A stretch of DNA of 64,000 bases from an uncultured Dorea sp. (GCA_947063855.1 CAMSTW010000001.1:1-64000); one strand, 5' to 3'. Positions 16,509-25,925 are shown, numbered from the stretch's first letter. Program-made: numbers and translations. Notes: generated by a model not told the origin, from the letters alone.

Positions 16509-17996
16509 ATGAGATTTAAGAAGATAAAAAGATTCGCGGCGGCAGGACTTGCGGTAGTGATGGCGGCAGGGCTTCTGGCGGGCTGCGGCAAGAAGAAGGC
16601 AGAGACGAACGCAAGTGGAGAAGAGATTGTGGAGCTGACCTGGTGGCAGATTGGAGACGCACAGAAGGATCAGGACCGGGTGCTTGAGAAGGTAAATGAA
16701 TATATCGGAGATAAGATCGGCGTAAAGCTTAAGATTAACACGGCAGGATGGGGAGACTATGACCAGAAGATGCAGGTAGTGATCAACACAGGCGACGACT
16801 GGGATATGTGCTTCACCTGTTCCTGGGCGAACAATTATCTGCAGAACGCCAACAAAGGGGCCTTCCTTCAGATTGATGATTATATCAAGGATACCGAGAT
16901 GTACAAGAACATCGACGAGCGTTTCTGGGAGGCGGCGAAGGTACAGGGCAAGACCTACGGCGTTCCAAGCGAGAAAGAGATCGGAAGCATGCCGATGTGG
17001 GTATTCACGAAGGAGTACGTGGACAGATATAAGATTCCGGTAGAGGAGATCCACAGTCTGGAGGATCTGGAGCCGTGGCTTAAGCTTATCAAGGAGAAGG
17101 AACCAGATGTGGTGCCGATGTATCTCACAAGCAGTTATTCCGCGCCGATCTACATGGATCTGATCCAGAATCCGGTGGGGATCGAGTACGGCGACGACAC
17201 GCTTACGGTTAAGAATGTATTTGAGACGGAGAAGATGAAGTCGACCCTTAAGACTATGCGGAAATATTATCAGGCAGGTTATATCAACAAGGATGCTGCG
17301 ACAGCCTCTGATGACAAATCCATCAAGCGTTTCGTGACGAAGGGCGACGGACAGCCGTACGCCGAGCTGGTATGGGGCAAGGACCTTGGTTATGAGGTCG
17401 TGGCAAGTCCGATCATGGATACCTATGTGACCAACATATCCGCCCGCGGCGCGCTGACCGCAATCAACGCTCAGACAGAGCACCCGGAAAAGGCGGTAGA
17501 ACTACTGAACCTGATCAATACGGACGAATATCTCAGAAATCTTCTGAACTATGGTATCGAGGGAGAGCACTGGGATAAGGTTGAGGTTCCGGCAGAGGAA
17601 GCGGCAAAAGCAGAAGGAAAGCCGTATGTATATGAGAATAAGATCAAGCTGAACGAAGAGACCAGAAAAAATTATTCCGTATCCTACTGGGTACAGGGCG
17701 GACTGTTTAACACTTATGTACTGGAAAATGAACCGGTTGACAAGTGGGCAGCCTTCAAGGAGTTCAATACCTCGTCCGTGGAAGCGCCGTCCTTTGGCTT
17801 TGATTTTGACCTGGAGCCGGTGAGCACAGAGGTGGCGGGATTCGGAAATGTAATGGATGAGTTCGGTAAATCACTGTATACAGGAAGCGTGGATCCGGAT
17901 GAATACCTGCCGAAGCTTCAGGAAAAATTAGAAGCGACAGGTATTGATAAGGTAATCGAAGAGATGCAGAAACAGATTGACGAATGGAAGGCATAA
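16509..17996 (+). CDS. Sugar-binding lipoprotein with DUF3502-like C-terminus
   Basis: 495-aa extracellular solute-binding protein. Start 16509 has AGGAGGG upstream. The signal peptide ends in the lipobox LLAGC, so it is membrane anchored. The mature part begins with LTWWQIGDAQKDQDRVL, and the C-terminus (FGFDFDLEPVSTEVAGFGNV) matches the DUF3502 region found in LipO-like binding proteins that accompany LplB/LplC permeases. The substrate is presumably a mannose-containing oligosaccharide, from context. The gene's 3' end is followed by a partial duplicate of itself. Confidence 0.92.
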   Translation: MRFKKIKRFAAAGLAVVMAAGLLAGCGKKKAETNASGEEIVELTWWQIGDAQKDQDRVLEKVNEYIGDKIGVKLKINTAGWGDYDQKMQVVINTGDDWDMCFTCSWANNYLQNANKGAFLQIDDYIKDTEMYKNIDERFWEAAKVQGKTYGVPSEKEIGSMPMWVFTKEYVDRYKIPVEEIHSLEDLEPWLKLIKEKEPDVVPMYLTSSYSAPIYMDLIQNPVGIEYGDDTLTVKNVFETEKMKSTLKTMRKYYQAGYINKDAATASDDKSIKRFVTKGDGQPYAELVWGKDLGYEVVASPIMDTYVTNISARGALTAINAQTEHPEKAVELLNLINTDEYLRNLLNYGIEGEHWDKVEVPAEEAAKAEGKPYVYENKIKLNEETRKNYSVSYWVQGGLFNTYVLENEPVDKWAAFKEFNTSSVEAPSFGFDFDLEPVSTEVAGFGNVMDEFGKSLYTGSVDPDEYLPKLQEKLEATGIDKVIEEMQKQIDEWKA

Positions 17997-18040
17997 ATTG
18001 CCAAAGATGCGAAAAACAGATTGACGGGTGAAAGACATAG
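17963..18040. repeat. Partial tandem duplication of a gene 3' end
   Basis: The last about 34 bases of the binding-protein gene (GATGCAGAAACAGATTGACG onward, to GGCATA) recur imperfectly right after the stop (GATGCGAAAAACAGATTGAC onward, to GACATA). The second copy is noncoding. Confidence 0.6.
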
Positions 18041-18056
18041 AAGTAGAATGAAAGAA

Positions 18057-18096
18057 AAGGCGGCCCTGGTTGTGTCTTAAGCGGGCCGCCTTTCTT
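18057..18096 (+). terminator. GC-rich hairpin after the binding-protein gene
   Basis: AAGGCGGCCC (18057-18066) pairs with GGGCCGCCTT (18083-18092), followed by TTCTT. It is probably an attenuating terminator that sets higher expression of the transporter than of the downstream enzymes. Confidence 0.7.
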
Positions 18097-18116
18097 AAAA
18101 GAATGGGAATGGGGGA

Positions 18117-19172
18117 ATGTTTGTGGCAGACAGGAAAGAACTGCTTTGTATGGTGGGCAGCATGCAGCAGCTTGCTTATGTCCGTCCGGTTACATATGAG
18201 GAAGGAAGAGCAAGGGGGATGAAGGCATATGAGGTGAAGAACGGGCGGCTTGGGTTCCGTGTGATGGCGGATAAATGCCTGGATCTTACGGATGTGTCTT
18301 TTTGCGGGTATAATATGAGTTTCCTTGCGAAGCCCGGACTTATGGGACGGAATCATTTTGATACCAACGGGGTGGAGGCGCAGCGCAGTATCATGGGCGG
18401 GATGTTGTTTACCTGCGGTCTGGAGAATATCTGTGCGCCCTGCCGGACCGGGGGGAAGGATTATCCCATGCACGGCAGGATTCGCACGACGCCGGCAGAG
18501 CATGTAGGCGCAGAAGCCCGGTGGGCGGGAGACGATTATATCCTGGAGGTGTCGGGGACGATGCGTGAGGCGGAGCTCTTTGGGGAGAACCTGACGCTTC
18601 GCAGGACGATTACGACCCGTTACGGGGAGAATCGTATCAGTATTGAGGACGAGATTACCAATGAGGGCTTCCGGAGGGAGCCGATGATGCTGTTGTATCA
18701 TATGAATGTGGGGTATCCGCTTCTGTGTGAGGATTCAGAGATTCTGATTCCTACAAGGAAGGTGACGCCAAGGGATGAGACGGCGGCGTCGAACGAAGCG
18801 TACTTCAACCGGATGGAGCCGCCCAGGGACAATGAGCCGGAATGTGTGTTCCTGCATGAGATGGCGGCGGATCCGGAGGGGAATACGTTTGCCGCAGTGC
18901 TGAACCGGAAACTGGGGATCGGGCTTAGAGTGGATTATAATGTGAAGGAACTGCCGTATTTCATGCAGTGGAAGTCCGTTGCGTCCGGGGATTACGTCAT
19001 GGGACTGGAACCGGCGAATTCCAGTGTCTATGGCAGGCCGTATCATATAGAAAGAAACAGCCTGCATGAGATGGAACCATTTGCCACAGAGCATAAGAAG
19101 ATTATACTTACGTTCCTTTCAGGAGGGGAGCTTGAAACGGCGGTGCGTGAGGCAGAGGAGCTTTTGCAGTAG
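18117..19172 (+). CDS. DUF4432-family (aldose 1-epimerase-like) protein
   Basis: 351-aa cytoplasmic protein resembling DUF4432, a galactose-mutarotase-like beta-sandwich family. Useful features are KNGRLGFRVMADKCLDLTDV near the N-terminus, GGMLFTCGLENICAPC, HGRIRTTPAE, and LYHMNVGYPLL in the middle. The His residues in HGR and LYHMN are candidates for sugar contact or catalysis. Members are found with sugar isomerases and glycosidases and may be mutarotases or other sugar-handling enzymes; the reaction is not established. The start ATG 18117 follows GGGGGA. Confidence 0.82.
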   Translation: MFVADRKELLCMVGSMQQLAYVRPVTYEEGRARGMKAYEVKNGRLGFRVMADKCLDLTDVSFCGYNMSFLAKPGLMGRNHFDTNGVEAQRSIMGGMLFTCGLENICAPCRTGGKDYPMHGRIRTTPAEHVGAEARWAGDDYILEVSGTMREAELFGENLTLRRTITTRYGENRISIEDEITNEGFRREPMMLLYHMNVGYPLLCEDSEILIPTRKVTPRDETAASNEAYFNRMEPPRDNEPECVFLHEMAADPEGNTFAAVLNRKLGIGLRVDYNVKELPYFMQWKSVASGDYVMGLEPANSSVYGRPYHIERNSLHEMEPFATEHKKIILTFLSGGELETAVREAEELLQ

Positions 19173-19182
19173 TACAGGCTAT

Positions 19183-19206
19183 ACTTCGATGTATGATTGG
19201 ATGGAT
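19183..19206. repeat. Dispersed intergenic element, copy 2
   Basis: ACTTCGATGTATGATTGGAT plus GGAT matches 20 of 24 positions of the copy at 4405-4428. It lies in the short gap between the DUF4432 and isomerase genes. Confidence 0.4.
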
Positions 19207-19234
19207 GACAATGTGAAGCAGAAAGGAGATTCGA

Positions 19235-19912
19235 ATGAAACGTTCAAAGATTAATGCAGAAATCAGACACATGGAGGAGATGATCAAGGCTCACGGGTTC
19301 GAGCTGCCGCCGTTCTGTAAATGGACGGCCAGTGACTGGAAGACGAAGGGAGCAGAATATGATGAGATCCGGGATAACATGCTTGGATGGGATATCACGG
19401 ATTATGGGCTTGGGAAATTTGACGAGGTAGGATTCTCTCTGATTACGATACGGAACGGGAATCTGAAGATGGATAAGTATACGAAGACCTATGCGGAGAA
19501 GCTGCTGCTTGTGAAGGAGGGACAGATGGCGCCGATGCATTTCCACTGGAAGAAGATGGAGGATATCATCAACAGAGGCGGCGGCAACGTCCTGATTACG
19601 GTCTATAATTCTACGGAGGATGGCGGGTTTGCCGATACGGATGTCACCGTGAACTGTGACGGCCGGGAATTCACGGTGCCGGCAGGAACGAAGGTGAAGC
19701 TTGCGCCGGGGGAGAGTATTACGATCTATCCGTATATGTATCATGATTTCCACGTGGAAGAGGGAAGCGGGGACGTGCTTCTGGGCGAAGTGTCCATGTG
19801 CAATGATGATGAGCATGATAACCGCTTCTACGAGCCGATCGGGCGGTTCCCGGCGATTGAAGAGGATGAGGAACCGTATCGGCTGTTGTGTAATGAGTAT
19901 CCGAAGGCGTAA
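19235..19912 (+). CDS. D-lyxose/D-mannose ketol-isomerase
   Basis: 225-aa cupin-fold sugar isomerase. Family members interconvert D-lyxose and D-xylulose and often D-mannose and D-fructose with a divalent metal. The metal site is visible as MHFHWKKMEDI (two His, one Glu) with a further His in YPYMYHDFHVEEG. RBS AAAGGAG. Lying between DUF4432 and beta-mannosidase, its likely job is to turn released mannose into fructose. The exact substrate is inferred. Confidence 0.85.
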   Translation: MKRSKINAEIRHMEEMIKAHGFELPPFCKWTASDWKTKGAEYDEIRDNMLGWDITDYGLGKFDEVGFSLITIRNGNLKMDKYTKTYAEKLLLVKEGQMAPMHFHWKKMEDIINRGGGNVLITVYNSTEDGGFADTDVTVNCDGREFTVPAGTKVKLAPGESITIYPYMYHDFHVEEGSGDVLLGEVSMCNDDEHDNRFYEPIGRFPAIEEDEEPYRLLCNEYPKA

Positions 19913-19952
19913 GGGCTTATAGGGAGTAATGAATAGTGGAGGTGGAGGATTG

Positions 19953-22538
19953 ATGGTACGGCAGTATATTAGTGATAATTGGCGGATGCGGCGTGTTGAG
20001 GGCGCGGCGCGGCCGGGGATGGACCAGGATGCGGCTGGTATAAGAGACGGCGGGCAAAGCGGATATACCGGGAGGCAGCCGGCGGTGGTTCCGGGGACGG
20101 TTTATACGGATTTGCTTCGCAATGGGAATATGGAGGATCCGTTTTGGAAGGATAATGAGAATCAGGCGCTTTCTTTGATGGAAGATGATTACGAATATGA
20201 GGTGTGTTTTGATCCGGATGGGGAGTTGATGGGGCAGGAGCGGATCTTGCTGCATTTTGACGGGCTGGATACGATTGCGGATATCTGGCTTAATCAGGAG
20301 TATATCGGGAAAGCGTATAATATGCACCGGGTATGGGAGTATGATGTGACGGACTGTCTTAAGGAGAAGGAGAACCGGCTGCGGGTCGTGCTTCACTCTC
20401 CGCTTAAGTATATCAGAGATGAATTTCAGAAATGCCGGACACTGGGGTCGGAGGACGCCATGGATGGTTTCGTTCATATCCGGAAGGCACACTGTATGTT
20501 CGGCTGGGACTGGGGCGCGCATCTTCCGGATGCAGGTATCTTCCGTCCGGTGTCGCTGATTGGCGTGAAGAAGGCAAGGATTGACAGCGTTTACATCAGG
20601 CAGGAGCATGAGGATGGGAAGGTCAGACTGCATGTTCAGGTGATGCGTTCTTCTGATGCAGAGGGGTCAAACGGCAGGATCAGAGGCGTTGATAAGGAAA
20701 GAAATGTGAGTCTGAATCCGGAGACAGCCGCAGTTTCCGGAGAGGCTGAGGCGTTCGGGTATCAGGTAGAGATTAAGACTCCGGAGGGAACCATTCAGAA
20801 CTATCCGGATTCGCCTTCCGGGATACTGATCGAGTCCCCGAAGCTCTGGTGGCCGAACGGATACGGAGAGCAGCCGTTATATACGGTGAAGGTAACGTTA
20901 TATGCGGGCGGTGAGCCTGTCGATGTCTGGGAGAGGCGCATCGGGCTTCGGACGATGACCATGCGGATTGAAAAGGATGAGTGGGGAGAGAGCTTCGCCC
21001 ATGAGGTAAATGGCGTCGCCATCTTTGCCATGGGCGCGGACTATATCCCGGAGGATCATCTGCTTGGGAGAGTCACGCCGGAAAAGACCCGGAAGCTCCT
21101 TGCGCAGTGTGTGGCGGCGAATCATAACGCCATCCGCGTCTGGGGCGGCGGTTACTATCCGGAGGACTGGTTCTATGATATCTGTGATGAACTGGGGCTG
21201 ATCGTCTGGCAGGATTTCATGTTTGCCTGCGCCGTGTATGAACTGACGCCGCAGTTCAAGGCGAATATACGTCAGGAATTCATTGACAATGTGAAAAGAA
21301 TCCGCCATCATGCCTCGCTGGGGCTTTGGTGCGGCAACAATGAGATGGAGATGTTCGTGGAGGAAGGACATCACTGGGTCACGAAAAAGACAGAGGTGCG
21401 GGATTATGTCATCATGTACGAACAGCTGATTCCGGAGGTTTTGGCAGAGTATGATCCGCAGACCTTCTACTGGCCGGCAAGTCCGTCGTCGGGCGGAGCC
21501 TTTGATGAACCCAACAGCCCGGACCGGGGAGACGTGCATTACTGGGCGGTATGGCACGGCAACAAGCCGTTCAGTGAGTACCGCAAATATTTCTTCCGTT
21601 ATGCTTCGGAGTTCGGATTCCAGTCATTTCCAAGTAAGAAGACCATCGAGACCTTTACGGACGATCCGAAGGATATGAATATCTTCTCTTATGTGATGGA
21701 GAAGCATCAGCGCAACTATGGCGCGAACGGGAAGATTATGAACTATCTGCAGCAGACCTATCTCTATCCGACTGATTTCGACAATCTGATCTATGCGTCA
21801 CAGCTTCTGCAGGCGGACGCGATCCGGTACGGGGTAGAGCATTTCCGGAGAAACAGGGGACGCTGTATGGGGGCAATCGTGTGGCAGCTGAACGACTGCT
21901 GGCCGGTGATATCCTGGTCGTCGATTGATTACTGCGGAAGATGGAAGGCGCTTCATTATGCAGAGAAACGTTTCTTCGCGCCGCTTATGATCTCCTGTCA
22001 GGAGGAAGGCATGATGACGCAGGAGGCGGATATGAACCGGGAGCATTTTGAATTCGAGAAATCCATCCGCCTGAATGTGGCGAACGAGACGAGGAAGGAG
22101 CAGTGTGTGCAGGTGGCCTGGGCGCTTCGCAATGCGAAGGCAGAGGTACTAAGGGACGGAGGCATACAGGAGGTGAAGGTTCCGGCGCTTACCAGCGTAT
22201 GGCTTGACAAGGTGATGCTGCCGGATGTGGATGTCTTCTCAGAATATGTAAGCTATGAGATGAGACAGGACGGAAGAGTTATCTCGGATGGAACGGTAAT
22301 CTTCTCTTATCCCAAGTATTTCCACTATGAAGCCCCGGCGCTTTCCTGGCGGGCAGAAGGGGATGAGATTGTCGTATCGGCAGAGACGTATGCAAAGAGC
22401 GTGGAGATCCGTAATGAGAATGAAGATCTGATTCTTTCGGATAATTATTTTGACCTGAACGGGGATGAGAAGAGAGTGAAGATCCTCTCCGGGGAGGTAG
22501 AGGGTATACGGCTTAGAAGTGTGTATGATATCCGGTAA
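19953..22538 (+). CDS. GH2 beta-mannosidase
   Basis: 861-aa retaining glycosidase of family 2, mannosidase type, without a signal peptide. It would release beta-linked mannose from manno-oligosaccharides or the N-glycan core. The N-terminal sugar-binding sandwich starts RQYISDNWRMRRV and contains FHFDGLDTIADIWLN-like residues (LLHFDGLDTIADIWLN). The acid/base Glu is about residue 464 in WCGNNEMEM, and the nucleophile Glu about 553 in ASEFGFQSFPS. I use ATG 19953 (GGAGGTGGAGG upstream) over ATG 19929. It is last in the operon and is followed directly by the decayed region. Confidence 0.92.
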   Translation: MVRQYISDNWRMRRVEGAARPGMDQDAAGIRDGGQSGYTGRQPAVVPGTVYTDLLRNGNMEDPFWKDNENQALSLMEDDYEYEVCFDPDGELMGQERILLHFDGLDTIADIWLNQEYIGKAYNMHRVWEYDVTDCLKEKENRLRVVLHSPLKYIRDEFQKCRTLGSEDAMDGFVHIRKAHCMFGWDWGAHLPDAGIFRPVSLIGVKKARIDSVYIRQEHEDGKVRLHVQVMRSSDAEGSNGRIRGVDKERNVSLNPETAAVSGEAEAFGYQVEIKTPEGTIQNYPDSPSGILIESPKLWWPNGYGEQPLYTVKVTLYAGGEPVDVWERRIGLRTMTMRIEKDEWGESFAHEVNGVAIFAMGADYIPEDHLLGRVTPEKTRKLLAQCVAANHNAIRVWGGGYYPEDWFYDICDELGLIVWQDFMFACAVYELTPQFKANIRQEFIDNVKRIRHHASLGLWCGNNEMEMFVEEGHHWVTKKTEVRDYVIMYEQLIPEVLAEYDPQTFYWPASPSSGGAFDEPNSPDRGDVHYWAVWHGNKPFSEYRKYFFRYASEFGFQSFPSKKTIETFTDDPKDMNIFSYVMEKHQRNYGANGKIMNYLQQTYLYPTDFDNLIYASQLLQADAIRYGVEHFRRNRGRCMGAIVWQLNDCWPVISWSSIDYCGRWKALHYAEKRFFAPLMISCQEEGMMTQEADMNREHFEFEKSIRLNVANETRKEQCVQVAWALRNAKAEVLRDGGIQEVKVPALTSVWLDKVMLPDVDVFSEYVSYEMRQDGRVISDGTVIFSYPKYFHYEAPALSWRAEGDEIVVSAETYAKSVEIRNENEDLILSDNYFDLNGDEKRVKILSGEVEGIRLRSVYDIR

Positions 22539-22764
22539 GAGTCTGATGGAAAAGAATTGTGAATGGCTGGTAGACTTCTATCGCTCCTGTCTGGGGCAGG
22601 CCTAAACTTTTACAATCATTATTCATATGAAAAAAAGCAATTTAAAGTAAAAAATCATAGGATAAAAAGGGCGCTATTATAAAAGTTCATAGGAACAATT
22701 GTATTAAACTGGTTGATATTTTGTTCTACAAAAGCTTTGGAAAAGGCTTTAAAATATTATTATA

Positions 22765-23248
22765 TGGGATTCTATACCAAAGCAGTTGGCGAAGGATAAT
22801 AATAAATTCGTGTTTTCCCATGTAAGGGCGGGCAAACGTTCCAGTGAATTAGAAGATGCATTGGAGTGGCTGGTTGATGCGGGGCTTGTATATAGACTGG
22901 AATTGGTGTCAAAACCTGAATTACCGCTTTCATTTTGTGCAGACGCCACTTTTTTCAAATTATATATGGCAGATGTGGGGTTGCTGCGCAGGAAATCAGG
23001 TGTTTCCCCCAAGACAATCTTGGAAGATTCGTGATTTTCTGTTTGAACGGGAAGACCAAATCATCCCTGTGGAGGCCAAGGCAGAGCTTCATACGCGGGC
23101 GAAAAGCTACCGGCAGTATTGCAAAAAGTACAAACCACATACGGGATTTAAGTTCTCTATGAAGAATGTGGGGGATCATATAGTGGAAGAAACATTGACA
23201 TACAGTGTTCCGCTATATTTGATATGGCGGGTGAAGGATTATCTTTGA
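22765..23248 (+). pseudogene. Remnant of an AAA+ ATPase with DUF4143 domain
   Basis: Reading WDSIPKQLAKDNNKFVFSHV, then ALEWLVDAGLVYRL and FKLYMADVGLLRRKSG, this is the DUF4143 region of common AAA_14/DUF4143 ATPases. About 40 expected residues are then missing. A second frame continues with the end of the family, FLFEREDQIIPVEAKAELHTRAKSYRQY and a degenerate tail. The ATPase N-terminal half is absent. It is an internally deleted, frameshifted remnant. The 226 bases before it (22539-22764) are AT-rich and hold nothing recognisable. Confidence 0.75.
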
Positions 23249-23645
23249 GATAGAGGGCGACAAAAATATTGGCAGGAAAGAGAGCGGTTGTAATCCCTTG
23301 CCGTAAGGAGACCGCTCTCTTTCATATTTCCCGACAATACTGTCCTGCTGAAGGATATGTCCCTTCGCCATCTTCATAAACCGGTTTTTTGTAGGAAAGC
23401 CAGCGAAATCAATCTCAGCGTCGATTGCGTATATAGTAAACCGATATAAATGCTGTCTGCCTCTGGGCGGTTTGGGACCGGCGTATTTATACCAGCCATA
23501 GCCGATTTCCTGTCTGGCGTTTCCCAGACCGGGAACAAGATTTCCGCCCGGAATCGCTGCGTCAATCCTTTCTCCCGCCGGTATGTTCAACAGGGAATGT
23601 TTCTCCATTTTTCATATTGCTGCATTCAAAGATCAGACGATCCAT
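23213..23645 (-). pseudogene. YbhB/YbcL (PEBP) family gene with internal deletion
   Basis: From ATG 23645 (RBS GGAGGAAAG) the frame reads MDRLIFECSNMKNGETFPVE then HTG, a typical YbhB N-terminus, and soon stops. A second frame picks up at NIPAGERIDAAIPGGNLVPG, then YKYAGPKPPRGRQHLYRFTI, the C-terminal half of the same family. Roughly 50 codons between the halves are lost and the frame is shifted. The end also runs past the normal C-terminus. The normal gene would encode a small Raf-kinase-inhibitor-like protein. It lies directly downstream of the TetR remnant, as in a TetR-YbhB operon. Confidence 0.75.
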
Positions 23646-23670
23646 TTTTAACTTTCCTCCAACAAATTGA

Positions 23671-23868
23671 TTATCTGTTCTCAAGCTGCCTGATAAAATG
23701 ATCTACGATATCGGACAAGCTTTTCTCCGCCGGGATACTATCGTCAAAAAATCCTGCCATTTCTAATGAAGCGAAACCGTGTAAAATACTATGGTAACAG
23801 CGGGAATAATAAATCATTTTTTCTTTTTCTTTCGTATATTGAGATAATATATCAAATAAGATTGATTT
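23671..23868 (-). pseudogene. C-terminal remnant of a TetR-family regulator
   Basis: The frame ending at 23671 reads SILFDILSQYTKEKEKMIYY, then HSILHGFASLEMAGFF and SLSDIVDHFIRQLENR. This is the ligand-binding C-terminus of TetR regulators (LHGFASLE is characteristic). The DNA-binding N-terminus is gone. The sequence joins directly to a truncated transposase at about 23868. Confidence 0.65.
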
Positions 23869-24830
23869 GGCTGCTGCGCGCCACCGGCGTGAAGATTCTC
23901 CGGTCTTCCTCACATTTGATCCTGAATATCCTTTTATCATGCTTCTGCGGCTTAAATCCATACCTTAAGCTGTCCGTGCTTTTGTCATAACCACGGTAGA
24001 TTAGTTCTGTCTTCTTCCCATCCTCTTCCACATACCAGACAGTCCCCTTGTAATTGTATACCAGATTGCTATCCTTATACTGATGGGTCTCTTCCCCATC
24101 CTTCCAGCAGTTGCGGATATCGATAATGGAATGTATCCCCCGTCCCTCCAGGCGGTTTATGATCTTTGAACTGTCATATCCCTTGTCCCCTAGAAAATAT
24201 TTACACTCTTTCAGCCATTGTTCCCATTCTTTTTCTATTTTGTCCAGCAGTTTTTCCGTCTCCGTTTTTTCACTGTTTGACGCTTTTGTCACCGAAAACG
24301 CAACCGGCAGTTCATATGTGGCATCTGCAATCAGATGCAAGCGGAACCCGAACCATTTCTTTGTTTTTATAACGGATTCCCCTTTCGACCCGTTTGCGCT
24401 GTACTGCTTTTTGCACCAGTCCGCATCATGTTCCCCCCGCTCACCGCTTTTGTTGTCCTCACTTATTTTTCTCCCGAAACTCTGGATGGCTTTCCCATCC
24501 ACCATCCGAAATGTTCCAGGTGATCATACATATACTGCACTAGCCCCGTAAACATTTCTTCTAAGCTCTTCTGGCATTTCTTCGGGTTCTGCAAGAATTT
24601 TGAGTAAGCGCTGGCAGACGGAGCAACATATATTTTTATGCTGCCGTCCTTCTGTTTTACCGTTTTTGGTTCATACCCACACAGGGCTCGCAGCTGTTTG
24701 TTCCTCCTCAGTTCCCGCAGCAGCCCTTCGACGGTTTCGTGCTCAAACAAGAAACGTATTTTCGTTGTTTTGTCTGGCGATTTTTTTTTGACCTGTCTGT
24801 CAGCCCTCTGTTTTCAAGCGGTTCTAACAT
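23869..24830 (-). mobile_element. Degraded DDE transposase (IS4/IS5-superfamily type)
   Basis: The original start is ATG 24830 (MLEPLENRGLTDRSK). The frame shifts at a run of nine A (minus strand; T run 24781-24789 on +), continues as FLFEHETVEGLLRELRRNKQ, shifts again near 24510, then reads MVDGKAIQSFGRKISEDNK with DDE-type segments ADATYELPVAFSVTKA and FLGDKGYDSSKI. It ends at EDRRIFTPVAR, where intact relatives would continue with an Arg/Glu-rich C-terminus. Two frameshifts plus 3' truncation make it inactive. No terminal inverted repeats were identified. Confidence 0.75.
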
Positions 24831-24974
24831 CGAAATTAATTCTTACAAATAAAAAGTGATAAAACTACAATAGCTTTACCGCTCTTTTGGTTAGATATAT
24901 ATCGGGCATTCCCACAGATACAATAGTTTTTATTAATTCCACACCTGTGAATTTTAATGCTTTTATAAATTCCC

Positions 24975-25046
24975 TGCGGTGATTATTTTTCGCATTCAAA
25001 TGTGGCAGATGAAATTATCAAAGAGTATATAAAAAATCAAGATTAA
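24975..25046 (+). mobile_element. Possible C-terminal tail of an IS200/IS605 TnpA
   Basis: A 23-codon frame reads CGDYFSHSNVADEIIKEYIK plus NQD and stops. The DEIIKEYI..Q pattern resembles the C-terminal helix of Y1 transposases. Nothing upstream in frame supports an intact gene. The match is short and could be chance. Confidence 0.35.
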
Positions 25047-25629
25047 CAAGGGAAATTAAAAACAGACAACTTTGAAATAAGCTAAAGATAAAAGGAATAA
25101 CAAAGAGCAGAGACAATTTTAGGATGCTTTAGCAGCAAACAAAACCTATCGGCACCGACTGTTCCACGCACTTTTTATTGTTTCCACTTTCCGCGCTTTG
25201 GTTAGCAGGCTCTGGATTCTGTTTTATAGGCAATTCTTTTCAGGAGCAAGGGCTGAACACTTGCCTTAATCGTAACAAAAAGACGAAAATGTTACGGCTG
25301 TTGGTAGTGGTCAAATATGCTACCACCACTAACTGTAACGGAAATATGGAATGTATGCCAGACATGGGAATTGACATCTCATGTCCAGTTGCTTTTTAAA
25401 AATCTAATCTGTGTGCCGTCAGCCAAAGGATTTCTGACAAGAGCCTAAAGAATATTTTCAACGGCCTGATTGATAGAAATATTCATAAAAATACCCCTAT
25501 GATTTGATATTCCCATTAAAACATAGAAAGTCTTCCATATTTAGGCAGAAACAAATTATTCCGATTTTTTATGTCTGAAAGGTTGGTTTATAAAAAGTTT
25601 TGTGTTAAAATTGGAATAAATTGAGAATA
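25047..25629. other. AT-rich stretch without recognisable genes
   Basis: No open frame here looks like a protein. A 73-codon frame at 25178-25399 lacks a ribosome site and family features. The stretch is probably decayed mobile DNA between the IS remnants and the two-gene island operon. Confidence 0.5.
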
Positions 25630-25882
25630 GAGCAGTATTTGGTGAGGCAGTATTTATTTATAACCCGTGCTATAAGGTGGATACGGGATTATTGCAAGTA
25701 TAGATAGAGAATCGAATGACTTATTCTTGCGTAGATGTTGGTAATGATACGGAGTTAAAAAGAATAATTACAGGAATATTCCGGGTATGAGTATTTATGC
25801 CTTAAAGCATATGGAGGATACTATCAGTTTTGTATGGGATTTTCAGTATATTGATGAAAATGTCCGAGTAAAAAGCATTTAA
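25630..25882 (+). pseudogene. Unidentified decayed gene fragment
   Basis: Codon-like sequence with one in-frame stop and one frameshift: AVFGEAVFIYNPCYKVDTGL, stop, then MTYSCVDVGNDTELKRIITG, then shifted to MSIYALKHMEDTISFVWDFQ ending at TAA 25880. The three parts join plausibly into one protein end, but I do not recognise the family. It could equally be chance coding-like sequence. Confidence 0.3.
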
Positions 25883-25925
25883 AAAATTGAGAGATAATAA
25901 ATACATAAGAAAAGGGGTTGAAGAT

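Noticed and set aside
15945..17483. Long minus-strand open frame (about 512 codons) over the permease and binding-protein genes
   Set aside because: Antisense shadow of clear ABC transporter genes; biased composition and no motifs.
22540..22764. Short frame after the beta-mannosidase gene reading MEKNCEWLVDFYRSCLGQA
   Set aside because: Only 19 codons with no ribosome site or family match; not enough to call a gene or remnant.
25178..25399. 73-codon frame in the AT-rich gap
   Set aside because: No ribosome site, Cys/Met-rich, and no recognisable domain.
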